64,000 nucleotides of DNA from Yarrowia lipolytica (lineage: Eukaryota; Ascomycota; Dipodascomycetes; Dipodascales): NCBI RefSeq assembly GCF_001761485.1, contig NC_090773.1, forward strand, positions 2,728,001-2,792,000, given 5' to 3'. Under the pieces are notes generated by a model. That model was not told where the DNA came from, searched no databases, and was given only the letters and a program-made list of their open reading frames with translations. Below, in pieces: positions 32,976 through 44,507 of the stretch (positions within the stretch are counted from its first letter, which is position 1; each line of letters begins with the position of its first letter). The translations under genes and the position numbers were made by a program.

Positions 32976-35152
32976 GGTGTCGGTGGAGGTGTAGAGTGGA
33001 GTTTCGCAAGCCGTATAGAGATTATCAATGCAAGGTATATTTAGATATGCAAGGTTGCGAAGTTAGTACTAACCGGTGGAACCGGGCTAGTCTGGTGCTA
33101 TACAAGAGCTAGAGATACAAGGGGGGTGACTTCTAGAATCGCCATGACGAGGAGAATCCAAATATCTACTTTATAATTCCATTTTCTCAGTCGCCATGAC
33201 TCCACTCATAACCCCAAGCGAAAACCCTCATGAGGAACCACAGCACGGAACGTAATCTGCAAATTGACAGCCATACAGGCCCCTGAGCTAATTAAAAACA
33301 GAACCATCGCACTCCCCGCAATGTCAGCTTTCGAACGGTGCCAGAGACTTCCCATTTTGGTCCCGCACGAGCATCCGAGACTTGCTCCCAAAAAAAACCC
33401 TAACGGTCCTGCGCATACAGGCCATGTAGGTACCCGAGGTTTGCGCTGAAGAAATTATGAGGTCCCGGCGGACATTGGGTAACGACGGGTGGAGAAGGGT
33501 CCATGTCACGCGAAATGTCACGTGTATGTCACGTGCTTTTTTTGCCTCCGCGCCTTGTACCGCTACACTCGGCCCTTGGAAAACTCCTTTCTGGAAATTT
33601 GACTTGCTGGGCTGGTTCATTTAGCCCGAAAATAGAAAGGGACGGTTGGTTCGAGACCGGATCGAAAGGGTTAGGGCTGGAAAATGAGAATTTTTGTTTC
33701 TTGGTTGGGATTGACATGTTTGGGACGTGCATTTGCGGACGAGTGGTGCAATGTGGCCAAGGTCAAAGTCGCGGCCACTGTGAGCAATTACTTAACCATA
33801 CTTGTTACATGCTTGTTTTTTTTTTTTTTTGCATACATTATTTAATTATAACTTTCCGTGAAAGAATAACCTTTTGAAATGAATGTACGCTTACACGAAT
33901 ATTACTAATTATTCTCGGCTAATTATTAAAGTTACTGTAAGGAATTCGACATGATGAAGAATGGGGTGGAAAAGCAGGGCAAAAGGTATACTTATATAAA
34001 ACACATTGAAAGACTGAAAAGGACAAACGGGGCATCTTTTTACGGTGTCACGTTGATTACTTTTTATTTGGGTATTTTTCGATATTTTCCGGTATTTTCC
34101 GGTGCTTTTGTGGGCTAGAAGGTTTTTCATCTGCAGCTAAATGGAAATATGAAATTAATTTGAAATTAAATTATATTAATTTGAACTTGCCAAGCTCTCG
34201 ACAGCAGGAAACAAGTGATTGAACAGTCTTCATTACGACGCTAGGAATGGACAACCCCTACGAGTTGGAAAGGTTCAGGTATGCATCGTTATCATTGATA
34301 TGCCCATCACCACAAGTGACAGCTTCTGAACTGGCGACATGAGCGATGGTGCTGAGTGACAAAACACCACTGGCTAAATCTACTCCCAAATATGTATCGT
34401 TACTATACTATAAGTGACTGTATTCCAAGACTGCTTTGGGCCAGGCTTGGACAGTTGTTCAGGCTTTCAATGCATCATCTAGCTCATTCTATTCTTTCCT
34501 TTCAGATTGAAGTGGAAGATGCTCTTCAAGGTGCTCTTGAGAAGTAGCAACTCGGTCGAGCTTTGAACTAGCGAACCACACTTGAAAACATCTTAAAAGT
34601 GTAGGTGAGTTGCTCGAATCGATCTTTCTGTTATTCCACCGTTTCTCGTTTGCCAAGTTCACCAACTGGTGCCATCTCCAAAGAGGCTAGCACTATCAAC
34701 ATCTAAAGTACGGCAACATCTGGTCTTGGTTCACGAACTTCTTTCTAAAGCTATCCTAATCATAATATCCATGTACGGACAATAGCCAAGGGTTAGTCAT
34801 AGTCCAAGGTGATTTCCCCGGTATTGATTGAAGGATTATTGGTGATATTATTGATGTTAGAATCAGATACTCACGCCTTGAAAAAATAGTACAGTGTATT
34901 AAATAAATTTTAAAAAAAGGTACAAGTACTTTCGTTAAATTCCTTTTTATTTCTACTCCCTCTCCGAACAAAACCCCCCAATACTGCCCTCATAAACAAT
35001 CAAAAAAAACAGCAAAATAATCTCCTCGTCGAGGCGAATCTAACGACATAAAAAACTCCACAATCCACCCAATAATTCTTCATCATGAAGACACCTTTAT
35101 CAAACGGCACTGTTGGCTGCTGCACACTCAACCGAAAACAACGTGTTGCCAA

Positions 35153-35202
35153 AAGTTAAAGTTGTGAGTCGAGCCCCAAGTTAAAGTTGTGAGTCGAGCC
35201 CC
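35153..35202. repeat. Perfect 25-bp tandem duplication
   Basis: Two identical head-to-tail copies (35153-35177 and 35178-35202), each starting aagttaaagttgtgag and ending tcgagcccc. They lie about 510 bp before the AMS1 start. Confidence 0.95.
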
Positions 35203-35259
35203 CGGTCGTCAATTTATATGTTTTTCTAAATTGAAATATCGGTGCTGACGTCAGCAGCA

Positions 35260-35268
35260 TCACGTGAC
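35260..35268. promoter_or_regulatory. TCACGTGAC site upstream of AMS1
   Basis: A CACGTG-core word about 450 bp before the AMS1 start codon. It is a candidate bHLH site, and its function is inferred only. Confidence 0.4.
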
Positions 35269-35715
35269 CATGACATACACTCAGAACTCCTTAGATCCCG
35301 TTCCACCCATGGTCTTTGAAACGATGGACTTGTGGGTATCGTGCTCGTACTGTGTGTAGCACGGATAACCCCACAGTTGACCCACTTGAGAAAAAAGGTT
35401 TTCTAGATATCGTTTTAGACGACAGATGCATAACAGAAGGGAGGCGTAATTTCACCAATTGAGAGCCGATCTGGCCAATTGAACCGACACATGTATTCTG
35501 TAAGTCTCCAGCTGTGCATAAATACCACTCACTAACCTATCTCTTCTTTACTCCACATTCTAGCCTATACTGTGGATGCCGTTGTCAGGCACTGATTATG
35601 CACTCAACCCCAACCCTCAACTCTAACTCTATATGCCCTGGGCAGGAGGAGTGTTTCCTGGTTTCATCAGTTGCAACTCACTCCCCTTCTCCACTTACCC
35701 GCCTGTCTGCACACC

Positions 35716-38700
35716 ATGTATTCGCACTTCAACAACGAGCCTGTGGCGAAGCGGGTGAACAACCTGTTTACCGACCGACTTCGCCAGTTCACCAGCGACG
35801 GCGAATACCGGTCTCTCAACCTGCCAGCTTTCTACGAGCGAGAACGACTGGATGGCAAGAACCATGTGGCGATTGAAACGTATGCCGTTTCAGATCTACG
35901 ACGGCCACTGTTCAAAGACGCCCTCAAAGAGGCAGATGGCCACTGGAAACCAGCAAAGAAGGGCTCCGAGTACGGACCTTCCTGGGCCACTCACTGGTTC
36001 AAGATCCAGGTCTGTGTGCCCCCAGAGTGGAAGAAGAACTACTACAAAAAGGGCGACCTGGTGGTGTTCAATTGGAATCTCAACTGTGAGGGTCTCGTGT
36101 TCAGCGAGTCTGGAGAAGCTCTTATTGGTTTATCCGGCGAGGAACGACGAGAATGGCCCATTCCCGACAACTGGTTCGACGGAAAGTGCCATACCTTTTA
36201 CATTGAGGCCAGTTGCAATGGCATGTTCGGCAACGCAACGGGATCTTCCATCCAGCCCCCCAGCGACAACAGATATTTCAGACTGGACTCTGCAGACCTC
36301 GTTGTCATCAACTCCGAGGCCCGACATCTCTTTGTGGATTTTTGGATTATCGGAGATGCGGCCCGGGAGTTCCCAGGGGATTCGTGGCAACGTGGAAAGG
36401 CACTAGATGTCGCTAACAAGATCATGGATGCCTTTGATCCTGAAAACCCAGATGAGAGTATCGCCGAGGGCCGAAAACTTGCCAAGGAATACCTCGGAGA
36501 TACTACAAAGGCCTACAAGCAACAGCTACCATTCGCTGATGGCCTAGTTTACGCACTCGGTAACTGCCACATCGATACCGCGTGGCTATGGCCCTTTGCT
36601 GAGACTCGTCGAAAGGCAGGTCGATCTTGGGCTTCTCAACTTGAGCTCATCGACAAGTACCCCGAGTACGTGTTTGTGGCTTCCCAGGCCCAGCAGTTCA
36701 AGTGGCTCAAGGAAGACTACCCCGACTTGTTTGCCAAGATTCAAAAGCAGGCTAAGAAGGGCCGCTTCCTTCCTGTCGGAGGCGCCTGGACCGAGTGTGA
36801 CACTAACCTGCCCTCTGGAGAGTCTCTCCTGCGCCAGTTCTTGCTTGGTCAGCGATTCTTCCTCGAACACTTTGGCTCCCTTTCTGACACTTTCTGGCTG
36901 CCTGACACTTTCGGATACTCTGCTCAGGTTCCTCAGCTGTGTCGATTGGCTGGCATGGACCGTTTCTTGACCCAGAAGTTGTCCTGGAATAACATCAACT
37001 CGTTCCCCAATTCAACATTTAATTGGGTGGCTCTGGATGGCTCGCAGGTGCTCTGTCACATGCCACCCAACAACACCTACACTTCTATGGCCAACTTTGG
37101 TGACGTCTCACGAACTCAGAAACAGAACAAGAATCTTGACACCACTCGAAACTCCCTCATGCTCTATGGCCACGGAGACGGAGGAGGAGGCCCCACTGCT
37201 GAGATGCTGGAGAAGCTGCGTCGATGCCGAGGTGTGTCCAACACCGTCGGGGAGCTTCCTCCTGTAATCCAGGGACAATCTGTGACCGACTTCTACAATG
37301 AGCTTCTTGATCAGACTAACAACGGCAAGGATCTCGTAACCTGGGTCGGGGAGCTGTACTTTGAGTTCCACCGTGGTACCTACACCAGTCAAGCCCAGAC
37401 TAAAAAGGGTAACCGAGTGTCGGAGAACCTGCTACACGATGTCGAGTTGTTGGCCACTCTGGCCAGTATTCGAGACTCATCTTACAAGTACCCCTTTGCA
37501 CAGCTTGAGTCTCTCTGGGAGGATGTGTGTCTTTGCCAGTTCCATGATGTTCTTCCTGGATCATGCATTGAGATGGTCTACAAGGATGTTAAAAAGATCC
37601 ATGGACGGGTTATTGATACTGCTTCCCACCTCATTGATAAAGCCGCTTCTGCCTTGGGTCTTTCTGGTCACCCTTCCAAGGACTCCTTCGACTGCACTCC
37701 TGTTGCTCTCAACACCATGCCTTGGTCGCGAACCGAGGTCGTCGCTGTTCCCCAGCCACATTGGGATGCCACCGTGGAGCTTGCTGAGGGTGTCGAGATC
37801 CAAGAAGACTCTGGCAATGCCCTCGTCATGATGTCTGAATCTGGACCTGTTGTCACCACTCAATCTGTAGACTTGTTCAAGTCTGAAGACGCCTACATCC
37901 TTGAGAATAGCCAGGTCAAGGTGACGATTTGCAAGGATGATGGTACCCTCACCAGCATTTACGACAAAGAGAATGACCGTCGGGTCCTGTCTGGAACAGG
38001 TAACCGACTGGTATTGTTCGACGACCAGCCGTTGTCGTGGCAGGCTTGGGACACGGAGGTGTTTTCTCTTGGTAAGAAGCAGTACATTGGTGCCGAGAAT
38101 GTGACTCGTCATTCCATCGTCTCTTCTGGCCCTCTGCGATCAACTGTCGCCTTCACTTACGAATTCAACAAATCTGTTGTCACAACCGAGATTTCTCTCG
38201 ACGCTAACTCGCCTCTGGTAACTTTTAACACCCGTGCCGACTGGCATGAAACTTGCAAGTTTCTAAAGGTGGAATTTCCTGTGGACGTCCACAGTGAGTC
38301 TGCTTCGTACGAGTCTCAGTTTGGTGTTGTTAAGCGCCCCACTCATTACAACACCTCTTGGGACGTGGCCAAGTTTGAGGTATGCTGCCACAAGTTTGCG
38401 GATCTGTCCGAACTCGACTACGGCGTGTCCATCTTGAATGACTGCAAGTATGGATTCGCCACCCATGGTAATCTCATGCGACTGTCGCTGCTGCGGGCCC
38501 CTAAGGCTCCCGACGCTCATGCTGATATGGGTCATCATGAGTTCAAGTACGGAGTCCTTGCTCACAAGGGACCCCTTGGTGCTACAACTGTTCGGGCCGC
38601 TTACAACTTCAACAACCCTCTTCGGGTCAAGTATGTGGGTCTCTCTGAAGTTTCCACCAAGCAGGCCTTTTCTCTCAAAGGCCCTGCGAATCTGGTGCTC

Positions 38701-38955
38701 AGCCAGGTTAAGAGGGCCGAAGTTGACCGATCTAAGAAGTCCACCAATGTCATCTTGCGAGTTTACGAGGCTCTCGGAGGCCGAACTCGAGGCAAACTCG
38801 TTATCGACTTGCCCAACGTGGTGTCTGTGACCAAGACCTGTGCTCTGGAGTACTCCAAGGAGAAACAGGTTGTTGCCAAGAGCGAGGGTGTCACTTCTGT
38901 AGACATTTCTCTACGTGCTTTTGAGGTTGCCACCTACAAGGTTGAGTTGGCTTAG
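35716..38955 (+). CDS. AMS1: Vacuolar alpha-mannosidase (GH38)
   Basis: The ATG at 35716 gives 1079 residues, matching the 1083 of S. cerevisiae Ams1; the frame is open upstream but has no earlier ATG. The GH38 domain shows the zinc-binding HIDTAWLWP motif (H285, D287), the nucleophile region WLPDTFGYSAQ (D397), a TECDTNLPSGESLLRQ block, and GHGDGGGGPT with H486. The C-terminal beta domain follows from about residue 690. There is no signal peptide: yeast Ams1 reaches the vacuole through the Cvt/autophagy receptor route rather than through the ER, and the same is likely here. It removes mannose from free oligosaccharides released in the cytosol and vacuole. It is convergent with STU1, with only 61 bp between stop codons, so the 3' UTRs probably overlap. 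Confidence 0.97.
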   Translation: MYSHFNNEPVAKRVNNLFTDRLRQFTSDGEYRSLNLPAFYERERLDGKNHVAIETYAVSDLRRPLFKDALKEADGHWKPAKKGSEYGPSWATHWFKIQVCVPPEWKKNYYKKGDLVVFNWNLNCEGLVFSESGEALIGLSGEERREWPIPDNWFDGKCHTFYIEASCNGMFGNATGSSIQPPSDNRYFRLDSADLVVINSEARHLFVDFWIIGDAAREFPGDSWQRGKALDVANKIMDAFDPENPDESIAEGRKLAKEYLGDTTKAYKQQLPFADGLVYALGNCHIDTAWLWPFAETRRKAGRSWASQLELIDKYPEYVFVASQAQQFKWLKEDYPDLFAKIQKQAKKGRFLPVGGAWTECDTNLPSGESLLRQFLLGQRFFLEHFGSLSDTFWLPDTFGYSAQVPQLCRLAGMDRFLTQKLSWNNINSFPNSTFNWVALDGSQVLCHMPPNNTYTSMANFGDVSRTQKQNKNLDTTRNSLMLYGHGDGGGGPTAEMLEKLRRCRGVSNTVGELPPVIQGQSVTDFYNELLDQTNNGKDLVTWVGELYFEFHRGTYTSQAQTKKGNRVSENLLHDVELLATLASIRDSSYKYPFAQLESLWEDVCLCQFHDVLPGSCIEMVYKDVKKIHGRVIDTASHLIDKAASALGLSGHPSKDSFDCTPVALNTMPWSRTEVVAVPQPHWDATVELAEGVEIQEDSGNALVMMSESGPVVTTQSVDLFKSEDAYILENSQVKVTICKDDGTLTSIYDKENDRRVLSGTGNRLVLFDDQPLSWQAWDTEVFSLGKKQYIGAENVTRHSIVSSGPLRSTVAFTYEFNKSVVTTEISLDANSPLVTFNTRADWHETCKFLKVEFPVDVHSESASYESQFGVVKRPTHYNTSWDVAKFEVCCHKFADLSELDYGVSILNDCKYGFATHGNLMRLSLLRAPKAPDAHADMGHHEFKYGVLAHKGPLGATTVRAAYNFNNPLRVKYVGLSEVSTKQAFSLKGPANLVLSQVKRAEVDRSKKSTNVILRVYEALGGRTRGKLVIDLPNVVSVTKTCALEYSKEKQVVAKSEGVTSVDISLRAFEVATYKVELA

Positions 38956-39016
38956 TTATATATATCTACCGAATTATGTTAAATATGAATGAATAAATTG
39001 ATTAAATATTGCATGT

Positions 39017-42000
39017 CTATGCGCCCATGTAGTATCTCACTAGATCCATTTTTGATTTGATGGCCAGCGAAATGGTGCCCTCCATTTCGGGAGACACGCG
39101 CAAGACTCGAACCACCAATCCTACAGTGACTCTTCGCACCAGAGGATCAGGGTCGGAGATAAGCTCGGTGATAAGAGCCAGAAGTTGAGTTTCATAGGAT
39201 GGAAGAAGATCCGGGGTGATCACGTGATATACCGTGTTGAGCAGCAGCAGCTTGTTCTGTGTCTTGCTGTCACGTGATCTGCTCAGAAGCAGAAACTCGA
39301 GCATTTCAGATGAGTCTGTGTGTGTTAAAAGGTCGGCCACAAGTTCTTCGATGGCAGCAGCGAGAGGTGACCGCGAGTCAATGTGGCTGTTGACGTGGTT
39401 GAGTGTCGAGAATATTTCGGTCACGTGTCCCATGCTTAGTTTGAGCTCCGGCTTGATGAGTACCTGTTTGATAGCTACCAGAGCGGCTGTTGTGAGCGCG
39501 GGAGGATGGCTAATGTGCAAATAGGCGAGAATTGTGGCTGTGAAAAGATCCACGTCTTCGAGTTCAGGAATACGAGATGCCAGTGTCGACAGCTGAGTGA
39601 CAGACACTTTGTCTCTTGACACGGCATCCAAAATGGCTTCGTTGGAGTCAGAACAAGAGGGGCTTCTAGCCAGTCTTTCTAGCTCCAGTTTTGACCAGGT
39701 GACCTCAGAGCCAGGAAATATCAACTGACCTGATGCGAGCTGTGGAGGCAAAATGCGGATTGTCTTGAGATTCTCCTTGACAGTCACATGGCTCAGTTTG
39801 TCGGTGACATCTTCGACCAAAGATGAGTCTGGGCTTGGACTGGGAGCCTCGAGAAACGCACGAGACGTGCGCTTGTCCGGAGGTCGTTGACTCAGCTTGT
39901 CCATCGACTCGATCACGTGAATCAGAGAGTTGTGCGTCACATCGCCGAATTTCTGCTTGTGAAGCTCCACCGAGGTTGAGAGAAGGTGGACAAGTGAGGT
40001 TCGGTAGCGCTTGTTGGTGGCCAAAAGAGTGGAGGCCTCGGACGACTCGTTAACGAGTTTAGTCAGCCACTCCAGACAGGTAACAGTCACATGTTTGAGC
40101 TCCTCAACTGTCGCTTGTGACCACCGTGAGTCAGAGGGATAGACGTCTCGAGCACAAACCATGACCATTGAACTCGCTGTAGACAGAGCCAGGTTAGTAT
40201 CTCGGGAAATAACACTCTGGGCGTCCATCACATGAGACTCTGAGAAGAGAATCACGCAGAGAAGGAACAGCTCGGCAGGAACGTGGTCTAGAATTTCCTT
40301 GTACTGGTCTGGGTTTGAAAGAAGAGCAGTGAGAGACTCGGGGGAGGACGTGTTGAGCTCGTCTTTGAGATCGTGAGAAGAGAAATCCATGGGTGGAGTA
40401 GTAGAGTCTTGTTGGTCTTGGCACTTTGTATCAGGGTTGGTTCCGTTGTCTACTGCGTCATTGTCGGAATCGCATATTTCCATGGGCTCTGATTCGTCGT
40501 GGGCAGATACTGGTCCGTCGGATTCAGTGTTGTTCGATTTGGTATGGTCTGTTTCAATCTCATCACTTGCCTTGGCTCCATTTTCCTGTTTTGCTGGAAG
40601 CGCATCCCCGAAAGGATCCTCCTGGATGGCTTCGGTCACATGTTCCACTGAGCCAGCAGACTTGGCGAGTTCGGTAGGTTCGGTCGAGGGACCCTGTTCA
40701 GAATTGGGGATGTCAACTGGCTCACCGGGCTCAGTGGCAGTGTCTGAAGTCTTCACAGCTTCAGTCTGTTCAGTGGGTTCGGATTTCGCTTCAGCGTCAA
40801 AACCAACCTTGACCACAGCAGGGATCTCTTCAGTCGGAGTCTCTTCAGCCTGGGTCTGAGCATCAATCACTGTGTTGACTTCAGGCGCAACTTCGTCAAC
40901 TATCATAGCATCCGAGTCCAGCTCGAATTTGGCAGGATGGATTGGCCGTGGAGACAAGATGGGCACATTAGAGGCGTCTGAAGTTGTGGGCGGTGACACG
41001 GGGACATTTCGGGGCTCTGACTGGAGGTCTGCTGAGTCAGCACCATGAGATTGAGAGTCTGCAACCGCATCATGAGACTCTGGCTCAGCTTGTTCGTTTC
41101 CCTGAAGAGCAGAAGTGGGAGTTTCACGTTTAGGGGATTTCAGTCCGAGTTGAACTCCTGCTGGTTCTACTTCAGACGGCTCAAAGTTAGCAGCAGACTC
41201 TTCTGCATCTCCCATTACCACGTCAGACTCGATTCGCTCATCAGCATCCATACTACCGTTATCGTCATCCACCTCCTTTAGATGTTTTGATTCGCCGTTT
41301 AAGTCACGAGACAGCTCATCTTCGGCTGTGGCAGGTGGACTGGCGCTTTTGCCCGTAGCTGGACTAGTCGAGACTCCCTGGGTAGCAGGAGACTTTGCCA
41401 GCACAAACGGAGACGAATTAGGGGGTGTAGACTCGCGGGGGGGTGTGGATTTTGGAATTTCCATGGGAGCGGTTGTTGCGGTTGCCTCAGCTGTGGTCAC
41501 TTCGTTCATGGTTTCTTCCGGTTGGCTCATAGCATCCTCCTGCTTTAGAGACAGCTTCAACTGCTGGGTCACAAACGGATCGTCCTCATCCATTTCAACG
41601 TCGTAGCTAGGCAGATCATCTCGAGGAAGGGACGACTCGCGTGAAATGGCTGTAGAGGAGTGGACTGACGGAGCAAGGGAAGATTCCCGCGAAGGATCAA
41701 GCGACGACTCCCGCGACTGTCGGCTGGATTCACGCGATCCTACCGGCCGCTGTCCATACCGAGAGTCCCGTGAAATGGAAGGGACTCGCTGCCGGTTTTG
41801 GTCAACTCGCTGTTTGGGCAGCTCTCTGGAGCCACGCGTAAGGCTTGGTTCACGTGACACAGTCTCTCGGGATGATCTGGTGAGACTCTGATCACGCGAT
41901 GATCTTGTTAGGCTTGGTTCTCTAGACAACCGCCCACTAACAGGCCGAGTCATCTGTGTGGGTCGCGTGGAATCGCTTACAGCTCTCTGCTGATCGCGTG

Positions 42001-44507
42001 ATGACGTGGATGTGGAGCTTAGTCGATTACTACGATCAGTCAAGTTACTTCCACTGAGTGATCTACCCACTAAACCTGACGAGGTTCGTTGAGGCGCACC
42101 CATCTTGGCTCTTTGGGGAGGGGCAGTAGCAGAGGGAGCATTTGCATCACGGTTTACGCTCGATTCACGTGATCGCCGCATAACTTCCTTGAGGCTTTCT
42201 CTTGGTGCAGGCTTCTTGATGGGCGCATTTTTGGCACCACTTGGATTCACCTTATCCAACATGGCCTTGGCCTTTGTGTCCAGCTTTCGGTAGATTTTGT
42301 CCGCCTCAGAAGGCCAGTACTCGGCAAAACTCCAATATGTCACTCTCATGTTTTCCTTGACTGATGGAGTGGGATCTTGCAGACCCTTAGCAATGGCCTT
42401 TTCGATCTGATCAAGGCCACCGTGGTTTTGCATGGCACTTTTGTGTGTTTGAGAGTGGCTCAAGATGAGGATTCTAAGCCACACGGCAGCAAAAGTACGG
42501 GGCTGGGCATTCTTTTCGACAGTAGCAGATGTCACATGGTTAATGAGCTTGGTAGAGAAAGTAGCAGAAGTGAGTAGGCCACAGACGGTAATGTGGGCGT
42601 TGTTTGAGGTGATTTTCTTCATCTGGCCGGTCAGGCGGATGATCTGAGGGAAAACAATGTCCATAACAGGATCCACAAACGCATTTCCACCGAGCTGGCC
42701 ACTTTCTTTGACCAGTAGAAGACCCTGGTTAGATAGAGTGGTTCGTAAAGAGGTGGCTGACTTCAGCACTCCATCGATCACAGACTTGTAGGCAGCTGCA
42801 AACTGAGAAGGGTAGTCTTGGAGAGCATTTCCACGCAGTAGTTTCCGAATCTGCGTCACATGTTTCTCTCGTAAACTCCAGTTCTTCTCACTCTCCTTAT
42901 CGGCAAACGCTACATGCATGTTGTTGATCTTGGACTCTAGATCTGAGGCAGAGTAGACATTCTCAGGAGCTAACGAGTCAACTCTGAAGTTTGGTAGGCT
43001 GTTCAGAAATGCAAGTGACGAAGAAGGTGCATTTTCGTTTCCTGGTTCTTGAGAGTTAGGTTGTTGTGCAGGTTTTGAAGCAACGCTTTTCTGTGAACTC
43101 AAGCTTCTTGGTGCAGTGGTTTTCGGGTCAGAAACTGCTGAGGAACTGTTACCACCTGGCAAACCATTGAGAATGCTCTTCTTGAGCATCTCGTTGACAC
43201 CAGTAGCAGCCAGGCATTCCTCCAGCTCCCTTCTGTCAGATACAGAGTAGACCTTTTTCAGCAACTCGCACACGGAAGACTGTAATTGGGGGTATCGTAA
43301 CATGTCCACCACGGGCTGAACAAAAGCTGAAAAGTTGAAGGCCGAAGAAAGATCAAAGACGGATTGCAGCCACTTGAGAGACTCGCCTAGGGTCACGTGG
43401 CTTGAGCTCACGACAGCGCTCTGCCTCATTGCTACGGCCACGGCTTGTGGGACGAGAACCCAGTAATCTAGAAGCACCTTGTTTGCTGTGGCCCGAACTC
43501 CCGTGGATCTGTCGCTAAGACGGTCAATGAGTAGGTCTGTCACCACGGCTACCGTTGCTGAGTCATCTAGCAGCTGTTTGTCCTGGATACTGACCCGTTT
43601 GAAGAGGTGGCAGAAGCACGAGAAACACACGGAGGTGAGTTGGGGATCTTCTCGTGACTTGATGGCTCGAGAGAGTGTGAGAAAGTAGGGGTGTATGAGA
43701 TCACGGGGCACGCTGTTCTTTTTGACGAACGCCTTGAATTCGTTGGCGATGGAGAGCTTGGTGGGTAGGTCTGGGTTAGTAGAGAACGTCAAGAAGCGAC
43801 ACCCGCGGGATTAGTCAGTTGGCAAGACATGAATGAAAGAAAAACCCCAGAGTGCACACGATAAGGAGCAGGTTCTTGCTGTCATCTCAGACGTGACTGT
43901 GGCTGCAGGTAGTGATGATAGTCGGGATCAACTGTGAAGTCGAGCCAGGTGTAAAAGCGAGCGAATTTGGTCTGGTGGACTAGCTTCCATTCAGTCATTG
44001 AGATCCTCACGTTGATCCATTCTCCAGAGGTTAACACTGGTGGAAGAGGAATCAATGATAGAGTAGACCTGGGCATGGAGGACAGCGAAGAAGGGTTACC
44101 ATTGGTCAAGTCCAGTGAACAGAACTGAACGGAAACTGAGAGAAACTGAACAAAACTGAACGGAAACTGAACAAAGCCGAACGGGAACTGAACGTCTAGC
44201 CTTCTTGTCTTGCCACTCAACACACCATCTCCTTATCATCAACCACTGTTGTCACCGTTGCCTCAGATTGTCTTTGTTCACTCCAATTCAATATAGTGAG
44301 AAATCCACTTCCAAATGTCTTCACCCACTGTCTAGAAATAGCACTCCACCACCACCTAATGAACACTTTCAGCCCAGAAATTGTTCTTAGACGTTTTTAT
44401 CATGGTAACAAGACCCATTTTGTTCCATTTTCCGAATTGTCGCTGCGATAAAACCCGTAATACTCACCATCGTCGGATAACACCCGGCCTAACTGGTCGC
44501 TCTTCAT
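39017..44507 (-). CDS. STU1: CLASP-family microtubule-binding protein Stu1, two exons
   Basis: Exon 1 is only 40 nt (44468-44507, MKSDQLGRVLSDD plus one base) and exon 2 is 39017-43770, giving 1597 residues. The N-terminal 230 or so residues form a TOG/HEAT-like domain (ANEFKAFVKKNSVP, FCHLFKRVSI, RSTGVRATANKVLLDYW). A second, CLASP_N-like domain lies at about 295-530 (KNWSLREKHVTQIRKLLRGN, LSNQGLLLVKE). A Ser/Arg-rich linker at about 550-740 has many SRE and SRD tripeptides, as in other CLASPs that bind microtubules. An acidic disordered stretch follows, then a helical C-terminal domain. Stu1 works at spindle microtubules and kinetochores. Without the first exon the long frame would start inside the intron with a spurious ATG. 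The DNA is unusually rich in TCACGTGA and TCACATG words. Confidence 0.9.
43771..44467 (-). other. STU1: Intron of STU1, with an internal repeat
   Basis: The donor is GTGAGT and the acceptor ACTAACCCAG, read on the minus strand. It is 697 bp long and phase 1, the longest intron in the window. It holds an imperfect gaactgaac array at 44116-44194. Confidence 0.88.
44116..44194. repeat. Imperfect gaactgaac tandem array in the STU1 intron
   Basis: Seven or more units of 10-12 bp that vary around gaactgaac and aaactgaac. Confidence 0.8.

Larger units (their letters stand above)
32976..35715. other. 2.7 kb gap between divergent genes
   Basis: No gene is supported. Features are: three GTCACG-type words in 36 bp at about 33505-33536, a telomere-like gggttagggc near 33668, a run of t's at about 33816-33830, A/T-rich DNA near 34140-34190, a perfect 25-bp duplication at 35153-35202, and TCACGTGAC at 35260-35268 before AMS1. 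Confidence 0.65.

Noticed and set aside
33503-33877. Plus-strand frame of 124 codons
   Set aside because: It starts within the GTCACG cluster and runs into a poly-T tract read as poly-Phe, which is typical of chance frames.
43771-43792. ATG at 43792 as the STU1 start
   Set aside because: The sequence right after it is a perfect ACTAACCCAG acceptor, so this ATG lies in the intron; a 40-base first exon with a matching phase exists at 44468-44507.
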